From the NCBI GenBank assembly GCA_014584705.1, contig JACTMJ010000015.1, positions 1 to 64,000 on the forward strand: DNA of 64,000 bases, read 5' to 3'. Under the pieces are notes generated by a model. The model was not told where the DNA came from. It did no database searches and saw only the letters and a program-made list of their open reading frames with translations. Origin of the DNA: Acidobacteriota bacterium (GTDB taxonomy: Bacteria; Acidobacteriota; Terriglobia; Bryobacterales; Bryobacteraceae). This document shows, one piece after another, positions 25,895-36,218 of this stretch; positions within the stretch are counted from its first letter, which is position 1; each line of letters opens with the position of its first letter. The position numbers and the translations under genes are program-made.

Positions 25895-25984
25895 CGTAAC
25901 CACGGTACCCCACTTTTGAAGCACGGGACCCGGGCTTGCCGACAGGCGGCGCAAGGCTCTGGCATACTGAGAACGCACAAGCGC

Positions 25985-27340
25985 ATGACACCCGAGCCGC
26001 CCACTTCCAACCCCTCACACGGCAAACTCCGCGAAGCGGTGTCGGGCGGCATGGCTCTCGATGGCGCTTCGAAATGGAGAGATAGCGCGAGGATTGCCGC
26101 CATCGGCTCCGCGATTGCAATTCTGGTTTCGATCCCCGTGAGCCAGATCCTGCTGGGCCTTGCCCTGCTTTGCCTGCTGCTGGGCCGGGTTCGCCTGCCT
26201 TGGCCGAGGGTGTGGGTTCCCCTGGGCCTGTTTGTCGCCTGGTTCTTCGTTTCGCTGGCCTTCTCGCCGGAACCCGGAATGGCGCTGCCGCAGATCAAAA
26301 AATTCTATGTCTTCCTGATGCTCCCGGTAACCATGGCCGCTCTGCGCGGGGCCGCCGATTTCCTGCGCGTCGCGGTGGGATGGGCGATTGTGGCGGGTGC
26401 CAGCGCCCTGCTCGGGGTGGGACAGTTCATCTCAAAATACATCGCTGCCCAGCAAGCCGGGGTGGATTTCTACACGGCCTATGTCGCCGCTCGCATCACC
26501 GGATTCATGAGCCACTGGATGACGTTCAGCGGGCAGGAAATGCTGGTGGCGTTGGTGCTGGCCGCACTCTTGTTCTTCGGGCCGCGGCGGAGCCGGCGTG
26601 CCACGGCGCTCGGCGCGGCTGTGCTCTCGCTGCTGCTGGCGAGCATCGTATTGGGCAATACGCGAGGCGTCTGGATCGCCACCGCCGCGGGTGCGCTGCC
26701 CCTACTCTGGTGCTACCGCCGATGGCTGCTGCTGGCCGCCCCGATGGCATTTGTGGTCGTGTTCGCCGTCAGCCCTGGTGTTGTGCAGCAACGCGTTGTT
26801 TCCATCTTTCGTCCGGCCGGGGAATTGGATTCGAACCAGCACCGCGTGGTGACCTTCTGGACGGGCGTCGAAATGATCAAGGCACATCCCTGGGTGGGGC
26901 TGGGGCCGGAACGCGTGGGGCCGCACGTGGAAGAGTACGCGCCCGCATGGATCCGCCGCCCGTTCCCCGAGGGCTACTACGGCCATCTGCATAACATCTA
27001 CGTGCACTATAGCGCGGAACGCGGAGCCCCCGCCGTGCTCTTCCTGTTGGCCGCGTTCGCCGTGCTCTTCCTGCACCAGAAGCGGGCCCTGGCGCGCATT
27101 GCGCTGCGCTCTCCCCCGCGCGCACGATCCCCGGAACGGTTTGTTCATCTCGCCGTGATCGCCTGTCTGGTGGCGATTCTGGTGGGCGGTCTGTTTGAAT
27201 ACAACCTGGGAGACAGCGAGATTCTGACGATGTTTTTCGTAATTGCGGCGGGCGGCTACCTGGCCACGCCGGAGCAACAGTTGCTGCGCGCGGAGCCGGA
27301 CATTCCGGCTGCCACCGCCAGCGAGGAGAAACACGCATGA
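25985..27340 (+). CDS. O-antigen ligase/polymerase family membrane protein
   Basis: The 451-residue protein has about ten membrane helices and the Wzy_C signature region. The conserved Arg is in GNTRGVWIA and the large loop includes HPWVGLGPERV and YGHLHNIYVHYSAERGAP, with the ligase-type histidine pair HLHN. Members join O-antigen or other glycans to lipid A core or to proteins in the periplasmic leaflet. No other glycan genes are adjacent. Its stop overlaps the start of the SDR gene by four bases. The start is the ATG at 25985. Confidence 0.88.
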   Translation: MTPEPPTSNPSHGKLREAVSGGMALDGASKWRDSARIAAIGSAIAILVSIPVSQILLGLALLCLLLGRVRLPWPRVWVPLGLFVAWFFVSLAFSPEPGMALPQIKKFYVFLMLPVTMAALRGAADFLRVAVGWAIVAGASALLGVGQFISKYIAAQQAGVDFYTAYVAARITGFMSHWMTFSGQEMLVALVLAALLFFGPRRSRRATALGAAVLSLLLASIVLGNTRGVWIATAAGALPLLWCYRRWLLLAAPMAFVVVFAVSPGVVQQRVVSIFRPAGELDSNQHRVVTFWTGVEMIKAHPWVGLGPERVGPHVEEYAPAWIRRPFPEGYYGHLHNIYVHYSAERGAPAVLFLLAAFAVLFLHQKRALARIALRSPPRARSPERFVHLAVIACLVAILVGGLFEYNLGDSEILTMFFVIAAGGYLATPEQQLLRAEPDIPAATASEEKHA

Positions 27341-28101
27341 GTGCAAGCATCCCGTCCGCGCCACCACAACCTGTCTCGCGGCCGAGTGCCATCCGCGATC
27401 TTTCCGTTCTGCTGGCGGGCGGGTCCGGCGGCCTGGGCGCGGCGGCGGCCGAATACCTCATCAAGGACGGCGCGCGTCTGCATGTGAGTTACTCCCACGA
27501 CCAGGAGCGGGCACAGGCGCTCGAGCCCATTGCCGCCCTGCACCAGGCCGATTTGACTCAGGCGGCGGACCGAAAGCGTTTGCTCGATGAGGTTGGGCCG
27601 CTCTACGGCCTGGTGGTGTTTGTAGGTACACCCGCCAGAGTTTCCGCGGAAGCAAGCTTCGAAGACGTGCTGCGGCAATCGATAGACGTCAATTTTGCCG
27701 GACCGCTGCTGCTGGCACGGGAAGCGGCCGCGCGCATGAAGGCCGAGGGAACGCGGGGCGCCATCGTCCTGCTCAGTTCCATGCAGGCCATGCACGTGGT
27801 GGCGGGCTCCACGCCCTATGCCACCGCCAAAGCGGCGCTCGGCTTTGGTGCGCGGATTCTCGCCAAGGAATGTCGCGGCCGAACCGACATTCGCGTGAAC
27901 GTGGTTGCGCCGGGCGTGACGGACGCGGGAATGGCGCAGGCGAGCATCGCCTCCGGCAAATACCAGCGATTCCTCGACGAGGATGTCATTCCACGCTATG
28001 GCAGGGCCACTGATGTCGCCCGCGCGGTCCGCTTTCTGCTGGAACCGGATTGCTACATCACCGGCCAGGTGATCGCCGTCGATGGCGGCCTTTCGCTTTA
28101 G
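27337..28101 (+). CDS. SDR family oxidoreductase
   Basis: The 254-residue short-chain dehydrogenase has the glycine motif GGSGGLG near residue 28, an active-site Ser in VLLSSMQ, and Tyr/Lys in YATAK. The C-terminal DGGLSL ending is typical of FabG-like enzymes, so a 3-ketoacyl reductase is one possibility; the substrate is not known. The segment after Rossmann beta-2 (HVSYSHDQERAQALEP) suggests NADP use. It is translationally coupled to the O-antigen ligase gene by a four-base overlap, which may hint at a role in modifying a glycan or its precursor. Confidence 0.88.
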   Translation: MSASIPSAPPQPVSRPSAIRDLSVLLAGGSGGLGAAAAEYLIKDGARLHVSYSHDQERAQALEPIAALHQADLTQAADRKRLLDEVGPLYGLVVFVGTPARVSAEASFEDVLRQSIDVNFAGPLLLAREAAARMKAEGTRGAIVLLSSMQAMHVVAGSTPYATAKAALGFGARILAKECRGRTDIRVNVVAPGVTDAGMAQASIASGKYQRFLDEDVIPRYGRATDVARAVRFLLEPDCYITGQVIAVDGGLSL

Positions 28102-28116
28102 GTGCGATGCGCCGCG

Positions 28117-29895
28117 CTAATCGTCCTCGTGCGAAGACCAGCGTTCGCTCGATTCCTCCCGAATCTGATGCATGCGCTGCTTGGCCGCGCTCGTCTTGCT
28201 CGATGAGGAGCCACCGGCCACGCCGCCAGTGCCAGCCGCCGCTTCGGCGAGGTCCTTGAGCGTCTTTACTTCCTCGGCGCTCAGCGGGCGGTGCTGGCCG
28301 ATCTGCAATTTCCCGATGGAAATCGGGCCAATGTGCGTGCGAACCAGCTTCAGCACCTTCGAATCCACGGCCTCCAGCATCCGCCGCACCTGCCGGTTGC
28401 GGCCCTCCCGAATGGTGATGGCGAGATGCGTGTACTTCTCGCTATCGCGCAGCCGGACAACCTCCGCGGGCTGAGTGACGCCGTCGCTCAGGGTGACGCC
28501 GTCCCGCAGACGTTGGATCTGTTCATCGTCGAGGCGCGTCGACGACTTCACCAAGTACGTCTTCGAAACCTTGTAAGCCGGATTTGTGAGCAACTCGCCC
28601 AGATCCGTATCGTTGGTGAGAATCAGCAGCCCGCTGGTATCGAGGTCGAGCCGCCCCACGTTGAAGACCCAGGACTTCACATCGGCCACGAGGTCGTAAA
28701 TGGTGGGGCGCTTCTCCGGATCTTCCCGCGTGCAAAGATACCCGCGCGGCTTATAAAGCAGCACGTAGAGCCGGTCTCGCGGACGCAGCACGCGTCCGTC
28801 GAGAAGGACGCGATCGTTCTCCGGATCCACCCAGACATCGGGGTCGCGGACTACCCGCCCGTTCACGCGAACGCGTCCTTCGCGAATCCATTCGGCCGCT
28901 ACGGTGCGGGAGCCGACGCCCGCGCGGGAAAGAACGCGGTCCAGCGTCTTGCGGGTAGCGCCTTCCGCGTCGCCAGAGCGTGGCGCGCTCTTCGCACCCG
29001 TGGGCGGCGGCCCTTGCTCACGCCGGTCTCCCGTCTTGGATCTTCCCGGCGAAAACCGCCCGGTGCGGGCCGGAAACTCGCGCCCTGAGGGCGGCATCGC
29101 TCCCCGGCCTCGCCCGCTGCCAGGCTCCCTGAAATCCGGGCGATCTCGCCTATCCGGGCGCTCGCGCTGTTCCGGCCGCTGCTCATCGCGAGAGGGCCGT
29201 CCCCGCTCCGGCCGGTCAGAAAACGGACCAGTCCGAGGCCCGCCAGTGGCGGTTTGGGGCTTGAACGGAACTTGCTTGCCGGGGCCGAACGGTTTTCGCT
29301 CTCCCGTTCGCCGGGGTGCGTCGGAAGTGCGGCGTTCCTCACCCTTGCGTTCGCCGTCCTCACGGAAACCACCCGCGCGCGCATCACGCCTCCGCGGATC
29401 ATTCCCGCCGGGGCGCGGCGCGCGTCCTTCACCATCGCCCGGCCTCGTGTCGGTACGCCTTTCCCGCCGGGGAGCGCGCGTGTCATAAACCGGACCACCC
29501 TCGCGCGGTGCACGCGCCGAATAGGTTCGCCGAGCGGCAGGCTTCCCTGCTCGATCTTGCGGCCGTTGCGTGCTCTCCGGCCGGTCCGCGGAAAACGATG
29601 CTCCCCGGCCGGGCCTCGAAGAGGAACCTGTATCTTGACGGGGTCCGCTGCGCCGGGGAGGCTTAGCCCCATCCGGCCGCGGACCGGACTGCCCGAAGCG
29701 CGCGCCTCGCGCGGGCGGGCGCTCCCGTTGCGGCCGTTCCCTGGAGGGAAGATCTCGCTGCTGGCGTACCTCGTCCGGAGGTCCGCCAGCGGATGCGTTG
29801 CGTGGTGCGGAACCCCGGCCGGGGCCGCCGCGCCGTGGTGGCATTGGACCCGCGTTCTTGCGCGGACGGTTGGATTGAGGCTTTCTGGGTTTCAT
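28117..29895 (-). CDS. RluB-type 23S rRNA pseudouridine synthase with long disordered N-terminus
   Basis: The C-terminal 280 of 592 residues form a complete RsuA/RluB enzyme. There is an S4 RNA-binding domain (RVLSRAGVGSRTVAAEWI...RVRVNGRVV), the catalytic-Asp motif GRLDLDTSGLLILTND, and the RQVRRMLEAV region. It should make pseudouridine in 23S rRNA, near the site of E. coli RluB. The first 310 residues are low-complexity, rich in Arg, Gly, Pro, Asp and Glu, with repeated PRRGG, RGR and RPER pieces, and are probably disordered. Shorter basic or acidic extensions occur in other RluB proteins, but this one is longer than the enzyme itself. A start inside the extension is possible, but its frame and codon use are continuous. 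Confidence 0.85.
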   Translation of the reverse strand: MKPRKPQSNRPRKNAGPMPPRRGGPGRGSAPRNASAGGPPDEVRQQRDLPSRERPQRERPPARGARFGQSGPRPDGAKPPRRSGPRQDTGSSSRPGRGASFSADRPESTQRPQDRAGKPAARRTYSARAPREGGPVYDTRAPRRERRTDTRPGDGEGRAPRPGGNDPRRRDARAGGFREDGERKGEERRTSDAPRRTGERKPFGPGKQVPFKPQTATGGPRTGPFSDRPERGRPSRDEQRPEQRERPDRRDRPDFREPGSGRGRGAMPPSGREFPARTGRFSPGRSKTGDRREQGPPPTGAKSAPRSGDAEGATRKTLDRVLSRAGVGSRTVAAEWIREGRVRVNGRVVRDPDVWVDPENDRVLLDGRVLRPRDRLYVLLYKPRGYLCTREDPEKRPTIYDLVADVKSWVFNVGRLDLDTSGLLILTNDTDLGELLTNPAYKVSKTYLVKSSTRLDDEQIQRLRDGVTLSDGVTQPAEVVRLRDSEKYTHLAITIREGRNRQVRRMLEAVDSKVLKLVRTHIGPISIGKLQIGQHRPLSAEEVKTLKDLAEAAAGTGGVAGGSSSSKTSAAKQRMHQIREESSERWSSHEDD

Positions 29896-30054
29896 GCGGA
29901 TAGCGGGACTCCCTCCATTGTCGCCTCTATCCGGATTCCGCGTACGGAAATCCGCAGGCTTCCCCGCTCAAATCTCCGTTCAGCCCCGATGGTCAGCCCG
30001 CTTGACGGAGGGGCATCGGCGCGGATGGGCCCGGAAACATCCGGCGCGCGCGGA

Positions 30055-31554
<1,500 letters not shown>

Positions 31555-31640
31555 TTCGGGTTCCTTCTGCAACGGCTGAATTCGGGGGCGGCGTGGGCCT
31601 ATTCCTGCATATCATAGCCCGCGCGCCCGTGACTACGGGC

Positions 31641-31958
31641 TCAAGCTACAACCGGCTCCAGCGCAGCCTCGTAGTCTTGCCCGCCGTAGAACACACCGAG
31701 GATGGTTACCTGTTCGGCCTGCGTGTCTACGGTGAACGCGATCACCGAACGCTTGCGGTAATTGGTCACGCGAACACCGGGCCGGATGTCATCGCGACGC
31801 GTACCGCGCTCTGGGAACGTGGCGAGCGAGAAGCAAAAGCTGGCAATCGCGTCGGTATAACGATCCGCGATCCGGGGCGAGGCAGTCTCGGCAATGTAGG
31901 CGTTCAGTGCGATGATCTGGTCGCGAACCCTCGGGGAAAACACGACGGTGTACGTCAT
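31641..31958 (-). CDS. ParE/RelE-type toxin
   Basis: The 105-residue protein has the ParE fold signature: FSPRVRDQIIALNAYIAETAS at the N-terminus, then FPERGTRRDDIRPGVRV and the closing strands SVIAFTVDTQAEQVTILGVFYGG. ParE toxins block DNA gyrase; RelE relatives cut mRNA, and the two are hard to separate by eye. The ATG at 31958 overlaps the antitoxin gene by four bases, the usual coupling that keeps antitoxin made first. Confidence 0.9.
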   Translation of the reverse strand: MTYTVVFSPRVRDQIIALNAYIAETASPRIADRYTDAIASFCFSLATFPERGTRRDDIRPGVRVTNYRKRSVIAFTVDTQAEQVTILGVFYGGQDYEAALEPVVA

Positions 31959-32236
31959 CGGCGATCGGCCGCGCGCCGCTTTCGCGCCTCGTCGAGTGAG
32001 GCCCGCACCTGTTCGGGGGTCAGCGCCTTTGACCGGTCGGCCGTGATCTCGTCGTAGGCGGCGGCGACCTCGGAGTGCAGCCATCGCTCGATGGCGCGAT
32101 CCCGTGCCATCAGGCTGCGCAGGCCTTCACGAATGACCTCGCTTTCCGTGGCATACTCGCCACTGGCGACCTTGGCTCTTACCGCCCGCGCCATCTCGTT
32201 CGGCAAGGTGATGCTGAAGGGTTGGGTGGAACGCAT
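31955..32236 (-). CDS. ParD-type antitoxin
   Basis: The 93-residue protein has an N-terminal ribbon-helix-helix (PFSITLPNEMARAVRAKVASG, then TESEVIREGLRSL). A charged C-terminal tail follows (TPEQVRASLDEARKRRA) that would wrap the toxin. It should repress its own operon by binding the palindrome at 32255-32271. The start at 32236 is set by the GGAGG upstream (CCGGAGGTTCG). Confidence 0.9.
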   Translation of the reverse strand: MRSTQPFSITLPNEMARAVRAKVASGEYATESEVIREGLRSLMARDRAIERWLHSEVAAAYDEITADRSKALTPEQVRASLDEARKRRAADRR

Positions 32237-32254
32237 ACGACGAACCTCCGGTGT

Positions 32255-32271
32255 GTATGATTTAATCATAC
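32255..32271 (-). promoter_or_regulatory. Operator/promoter palindrome of the parDE operon
   Basis: GTATGAT and ATCATAC are perfect inverted halves separated by TTA, 19 bp before the antitoxin start. The AT-rich site probably overlaps the -10 region. Ribbon-helix-helix antitoxins bind such dyads to repress their own genes. Confidence 0.65.
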
Positions 32272-32392
32272 GCTCACAAGGGAGAGGGACGTTTGATCAC
32301 TCCCGCGTACCCCCGCGCCGGCCGTCGGCCACCCGGCCCCGCGTTGCGCATGGAATGAGTGCGCTTGCGGCCGTTTCTCATAAAATGTGCCT

Positions 32393-33292
32393 ATGGCCGG
32401 ATTTCTCAGGAGCCTCCTGTTTCTGCTGCGGCGCGCGTTCGTGGCCAGTTACAGCGACAACATCCTGCTCTACGCAAAAAGCGCTTCGTATTCCGGCCTA
32501 TTGAGCTTCATCCCCCTCGTGGGAACGTTAGCCGCGCTGCTCTTCCAGGCGAACGCGATGGCTGTCTCGCGGATTCTGGCACAGTTGGTGGGCGGTGTCG
32601 TCCCTCCGGGCACGGAGACGCTGATCTCATCCCAGTTCGCTGCCTACGGCGAGCGCCCCGCACATCTGCTCGTTAGCGCCGGCGTCATCTCGCTCTGGTC
32701 CGCGTCCAGCGTCCTTGCTTCCTTGATGGAAGGCTTCGATGCCTGCTATCGCATCCCCATCCAGCGTTCCTTCTGGCACCAGCGCGGCGTGGCGCTCATG
32801 CTGGTGCTGATTGCGGGAATCCCGGTGGTTCTCGCCTCCACGCTGATCGTCTTCGGGGAACAGGCAGCCAACCTGCTGCTCGCTCGCACGGTGGGCCCTG
32901 GGGGAGGAACGGTCAGTGCCGGGGTGCAATTTGCCGTGACCGCCGGACGCAACGTGGTTGGCTTCGCGACAAGCATTCTGGTCACCACGTTTCTCTTCTA
33001 CTTCGGCCCGAACAAACACGTCCGCTGGCGGGATGCCTTTCCGGGCGCGATGGTGGCGACGGTGCTCTGGTATCTGACGGTGATCGTCTTTGCCTGGTAT
33101 GTCCGCAACATCGCGAATTACAACGTAGCGTATGGGAGCCTGGGCGCGGGCATCGCGCTGCTCGTCTGGATGTTCGCCATCAGCGTGATCGCGCTCTATG
33201 GGTGCGAGTTCAACTCGGAAATTGAGCGCGTGCGGCACCGGACGCGAGAACATGCGGAAGAGACTCCCGCGGAGGCTGCGTCAGCAGGCTAA
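32393..33292 (+). CDS. YihY/BrkB family inner-membrane protein
   Basis: The 299-residue protein has about six membrane helices. Family features include YAKSASYSGLLSFIPLVG near the N-terminus, WSASSVLASLMEGFDACYRI, and the C-terminal GSLGAGIALLVWMFAISVIALYGCEFN. The family was once called ribonuclease BN by mistake; its function is not settled. The start is the ATG at 32393 (a GTG at 32387 is also in frame); no clear Shine-Dalgarno is seen. It ends nine bases before the converging rmuC gene. Confidence 0.85.
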   Translation: MAGFLRSLLFLLRRAFVASYSDNILLYAKSASYSGLLSFIPLVGTLAALLFQANAMAVSRILAQLVGGVVPPGTETLISSQFAAYGERPAHLLVSAGVISLWSASSVLASLMEGFDACYRIPIQRSFWHQRGVALMLVLIAGIPVVLASTLIVFGEQAANLLLARTVGPGGGTVSAGVQFAVTAGRNVVGFATSILVTTFLFYFGPNKHVRWRDAFPGAMVATVLWYLTVIVFAWYVRNIANYNVAYGSLGAGIALLVWMFAISVIALYGCEFNSEIERVRHRTREHAEETPAEAASAG

Positions 33293-33301
33293 CACCCACG
33301 C

Positions 33302-34792
33302 TCAACCCTCTCCGGCACGGTTCGCGGAAAGATCCTCATCTTCATCCTCGTCCCTTTCGTCTGCTTCGAGCAGGCGGGGAACGCCGAGGATCTCCGCCGC
33401 GCTGAGATCGGAGACATCGCTCACGCCGCGCAGGCTGCGCGTCACCGCCCGGTGCCGCACGGCGACGCTGTCCACCGTCCTGGAGGCTTCCTGCAGCTTC
33501 TTCTGCACCTTGTCGAGCACGCCGCCATACTTCTCGAATTCGGTTTTCACCGCGCCCAGGATCTCCCAGACCTCGCTCGAACGCCGCTGGATCGCCAGCG
33601 TGCGGAAACCCATCTGCAGGCTGTTGAGGATCGCGTTCAGCGTGGTGGGGCCGGCCAGGATCACGCGGCACTCGTTGTGGAGATGGTCCGCGAGCGCCGG
33701 CCGCCGCAGAAGTTCCGCGTAAAGCCCCTCCGTCGGCAAAAAGAGAATGGCGAAATCCGTCGTGTGCGGCGGATGGATGTACTTGGTCCGGATATCTCTC
33801 GCCGCGTTGCGGATGCGCTGCTCCAATGCCTTGGCTGCGAGTTCCACCTCTTCCGCGTCGGCGGCTTCGGAAGCCAGAACGAGGCGCTCGTAATCCTCGC
33901 GCGGGAACTTGGCGTCGATGGGCAGCAGCACCTCTTCGTCTTCCGGCCCGCGGCCCGGCAGCCGGATGGCAAACTCCACGCGCTCCGACGAACCCGGAAT
34001 CGTGGCCACGTTGGTCTTGTACTGATCCGGCGAAAACACCTGTGCCAGCAGATTCGCCAGCTGCGTTTCTCCCCACGTTCCCCGGACCTTGACGTTGCTC
34101 AGCACGCGCTTCAGATCGCCCACGCCGGTGGCGAGCGTTTGCATCTCGCCGAGGCCCTTATGCACCTGCTCCAGGCGGTCGCTTACGAGTTTGAAGGATT
34201 CGCCGAGGCGCTTCTCCAAGGTGCCTTGCAGTTGCTCGTCCACGGTCTTCCGCATCAACTCCAGCTTGTCGGAATTCTCATTCCGCAGCGTGGTGAGGTT
34301 GATGGAAAGGGTCTCGCGGAGCTTCTCCAGAGCCGCCGTATTGGTTTCGGCCAGACGGTCCACGCGGGCGACCATCTTTTCCAGTTCCAGGCGCTGCGCG
34401 TCGGCGGATTCCTTCGAAGCGGCACGAAGGCTCTCGCCCAACTGCACCAGAGTGCGCTGCATTTCCTCCCGCAGGGCGGCGGTGGCTTCCTGGGTCTCCT
34501 TGCGCGCGGCGGCGAGCGATGTTTCCACTTCCGCGCGCGAATCGCCGAGTGTGGCGACAAGCTCCAGCCGAAGGGCCCGTCCGCGCTCGTCGGCGGCGTT
34601 GCGAACCGCTTCCGCATCTTCCCGCAACACACGGTCAAGCCGTTCCAGATCGCTCTTCACGGATTGCATTTTCTCCGCGAGTCGCGCCGCCTCCGCGGGA
34701 CCTTCTCCGCCGGCGGGCCGCAGGGCAATCCACAGCAGCAGGAGGACGCTGAGGATGACCCCGGCAAGGATGAAGATCAGAAGCAACTCCAT
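33302..34792 (-). CDS. rmuC: RmuC family DNA recombination protein
   Basis: The 496-residue protein has an N-terminal membrane helix (LLIFILAGVILSVLLLLWIAL) and about 200 residues of coiled coil. The RmuC nuclease-like domain follows (VRGTWGETQLANLLAQVFSPDQY, PIDAKFPREDYERLV, TDFAILFLPTEGLYAEL). RmuC limits inversion at short inverted repeats in E. coli and has a PD-(D/E)xK-like core. The C-terminal tail is acidic. The ATG at 34792 leads directly into the membrane helix. Confidence 0.92.
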   Translation of the reverse strand: MELLLIFILAGVILSVLLLLWIALRPAGGEGPAEAARLAEKMQSVKSDLERLDRVLREDAEAVRNAADERGRALRLELVATLGDSRAEVETSLAAARKETQEATAALREEMQRTLVQLGESLRAASKESADAQRLELEKMVARVDRLAETNTAALEKLRETLSINLTTLRNENSDKLELMRKTVDEQLQGTLEKRLGESFKLVSDRLEQVHKGLGEMQTLATGVGDLKRVLSNVKVRGTWGETQLANLLAQVFSPDQYKTNVATIPGSSERVEFAIRLPGRGPEDEEVLLPIDAKFPREDYERLVLASEAADAEEVELAAKALEQRIRNAARDIRTKYIHPPHTTDFAILFLPTEGLYAELLRRPALADHLHNECRVILAGPTTLNAILNSLQMGFRTLAIQRRSSEVWEILGAVKTEFEKYGGVLDKVQKKLQEASRTVDSVAVRHRAVTRSLRGVSDVSDLSAAEILGVPRLLEADERDEDEDEDLSANRAGEG

Positions 34793-34847
34793 AATGCGTT
34801 CCACGCGGCCGCGGCCAAAACGGCCTTTCCGGAAGCCGTGCCGGCCG

Positions 34848-36218
34848 CTACTCCCGTGAGCCCGGTTCCGATACTACTACGGGGCCGAGCTCTTTCAGTT
34901 GCGGCTCCAGCACGGCGGCGTCCCCGGCCACGACCAGCGCATAAGCCTCCGGAACGAAATAGCGTCCCGCGATCTCGCGCAGTTCCTCCGCCGTTACCGC
35001 CGCCACCCGGGCGGTATAGGTATCGAGGTAGTCGTCGCCCAGGCCAAGCAACTCCACCCCCGAGATCTGGTTGGCGAGCGATGCGTGGCTCTCCAGACGC
35101 AGCACGAAGGTTCCATTGATGTAGTTACGGACGCTCGCCAGTTCGCCCGCGGGGACCGGCTCTTCCACCAGACGGCGAATCTCATGCCGCAGACCGAGCA
35201 CGGCGTCCGCCACCCGATCCATTGCCACCTGCGTCGTGAGCGCCAGGAGCCCGCCTTCGATCAGCGCGGAATAGGAGCTGGAAACGTGATAGGCGAGGCC
35301 CAGCTTCTCGCGAATCTCGCTGAACAGACGGCTGCTCGCGCCCCCGCCGAGCAATGTACTCAGCACGCTGAGCGCCAGGTAAGCGGGATGCAACCGGTTC
35401 GGCGCGGGGCGCCCCATGCGCAACTCCGCCTGCACACTGCCGGGGCGATGAATCACGTGAATCGGGATGGAGGCGGCGTCGAAGCCGCCGGGAGCGACAG
35501 CCACGGAGACATCCTCCGGCGCTTCCCCTTTCCAGACGCCCAGAGTGGCCTCCAGTTGGGCATAAAGCCGCTCCCGCGCCGGCAAATCGCCTACCAGCAC
35601 CAGCACGGCTTCGCCCGGCAGAAACGAAGACCGCGACATCCGCGCCAGGTCTTCCCGTTCGATCGCCGCGATGTGTTCCGGTTCCGGGCTGGTTACCGCG
35701 TAGGGATGCGCGCCGAACACAAGCTCATGCATCTTCACATCCGCCCAATACCCGGCTTCGGAACGCTCCACCATCAGTTCGTGCATTCGATTCTGCTTCC
35801 GCAGCGCAAGTTCGTCCGGAGGGAATTCACTCTCCAGCAGGCACTCGGCAAAGAGCGGAAGAAACGGCCCAAAAGCATCTTCGAGCACCGTGCCAACGCC
35901 CACGAAGAAATCGTCGGAGGAAGCAAAATGAAACTGCGCGCCCAACTGAGCGCTTGCTTCGGCGAGTTCCCGCGCATTATGCCGGCCGGTGCCATCGGTC
36001 ATCATCGCGGCCATGATTTCGGCGATGCCCGTGCGGGAAGAAGGATCCTTCTTGTTTCCACCCGGCAGCCCGAGCCGCAGGCTGATCGAAGGGAATCGCG
36101 GATCGTGAAGCAGCGCCACGCGCAGCCCGTTTGAGAGTACGGCGCGCTCGAAACGGGGAATGCGCACGCGCGGAAACTGCGCGGAGACGGGCGGCGAATT
36201 CCTGTCGATGGGTTTCAT
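34848..36218 (-). CDS. M16 family protein, non-catalytic partner, cytoplasmic
   Basis: This 456-residue M16 protein lacks the zinc motif: the HxxEH position reads GIAEIMAAMMTDGT. It has no signal peptide, unlike the pair at 6867-9586. Its second half (LGGGASSRLFSEIREKLGLAYHVSSSYSALIEGG) has the conserved R/Y residues that close the chamber in M16B peptidases. It overlaps its catalytic partner by four bases, and together they should form a heterodimeric peptidase. Confidence 0.9.
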   Translation of the reverse strand: MKPIDRNSPPVSAQFPRVRIPRFERAVLSNGLRVALLHDPRFPSISLRLGLPGGNKKDPSSRTGIAEIMAAMMTDGTGRHNARELAEASAQLGAQFHFASSDDFFVGVGTVLEDAFGPFLPLFAECLLESEFPPDELALRKQNRMHELMVERSEAGYWADVKMHELVFGAHPYAVTSPEPEHIAAIEREDLARMSRSSFLPGEAVLVLVGDLPARERLYAQLEATLGVWKGEAPEDVSVAVAPGGFDAASIPIHVIHRPGSVQAELRMGRPAPNRLHPAYLALSVLSTLLGGGASSRLFSEIREKLGLAYHVSSSYSALIEGGLLALTTQVAMDRVADAVLGLRHEIRRLVEEPVPAGELASVRNYINGTFVLRLESHASLANQISGVELLGLGDDYLDTYTARVAAVTAEELREIAGRYFVPEAYALVVAGDAAVLEPQLKELGPVVVSEPGSRE

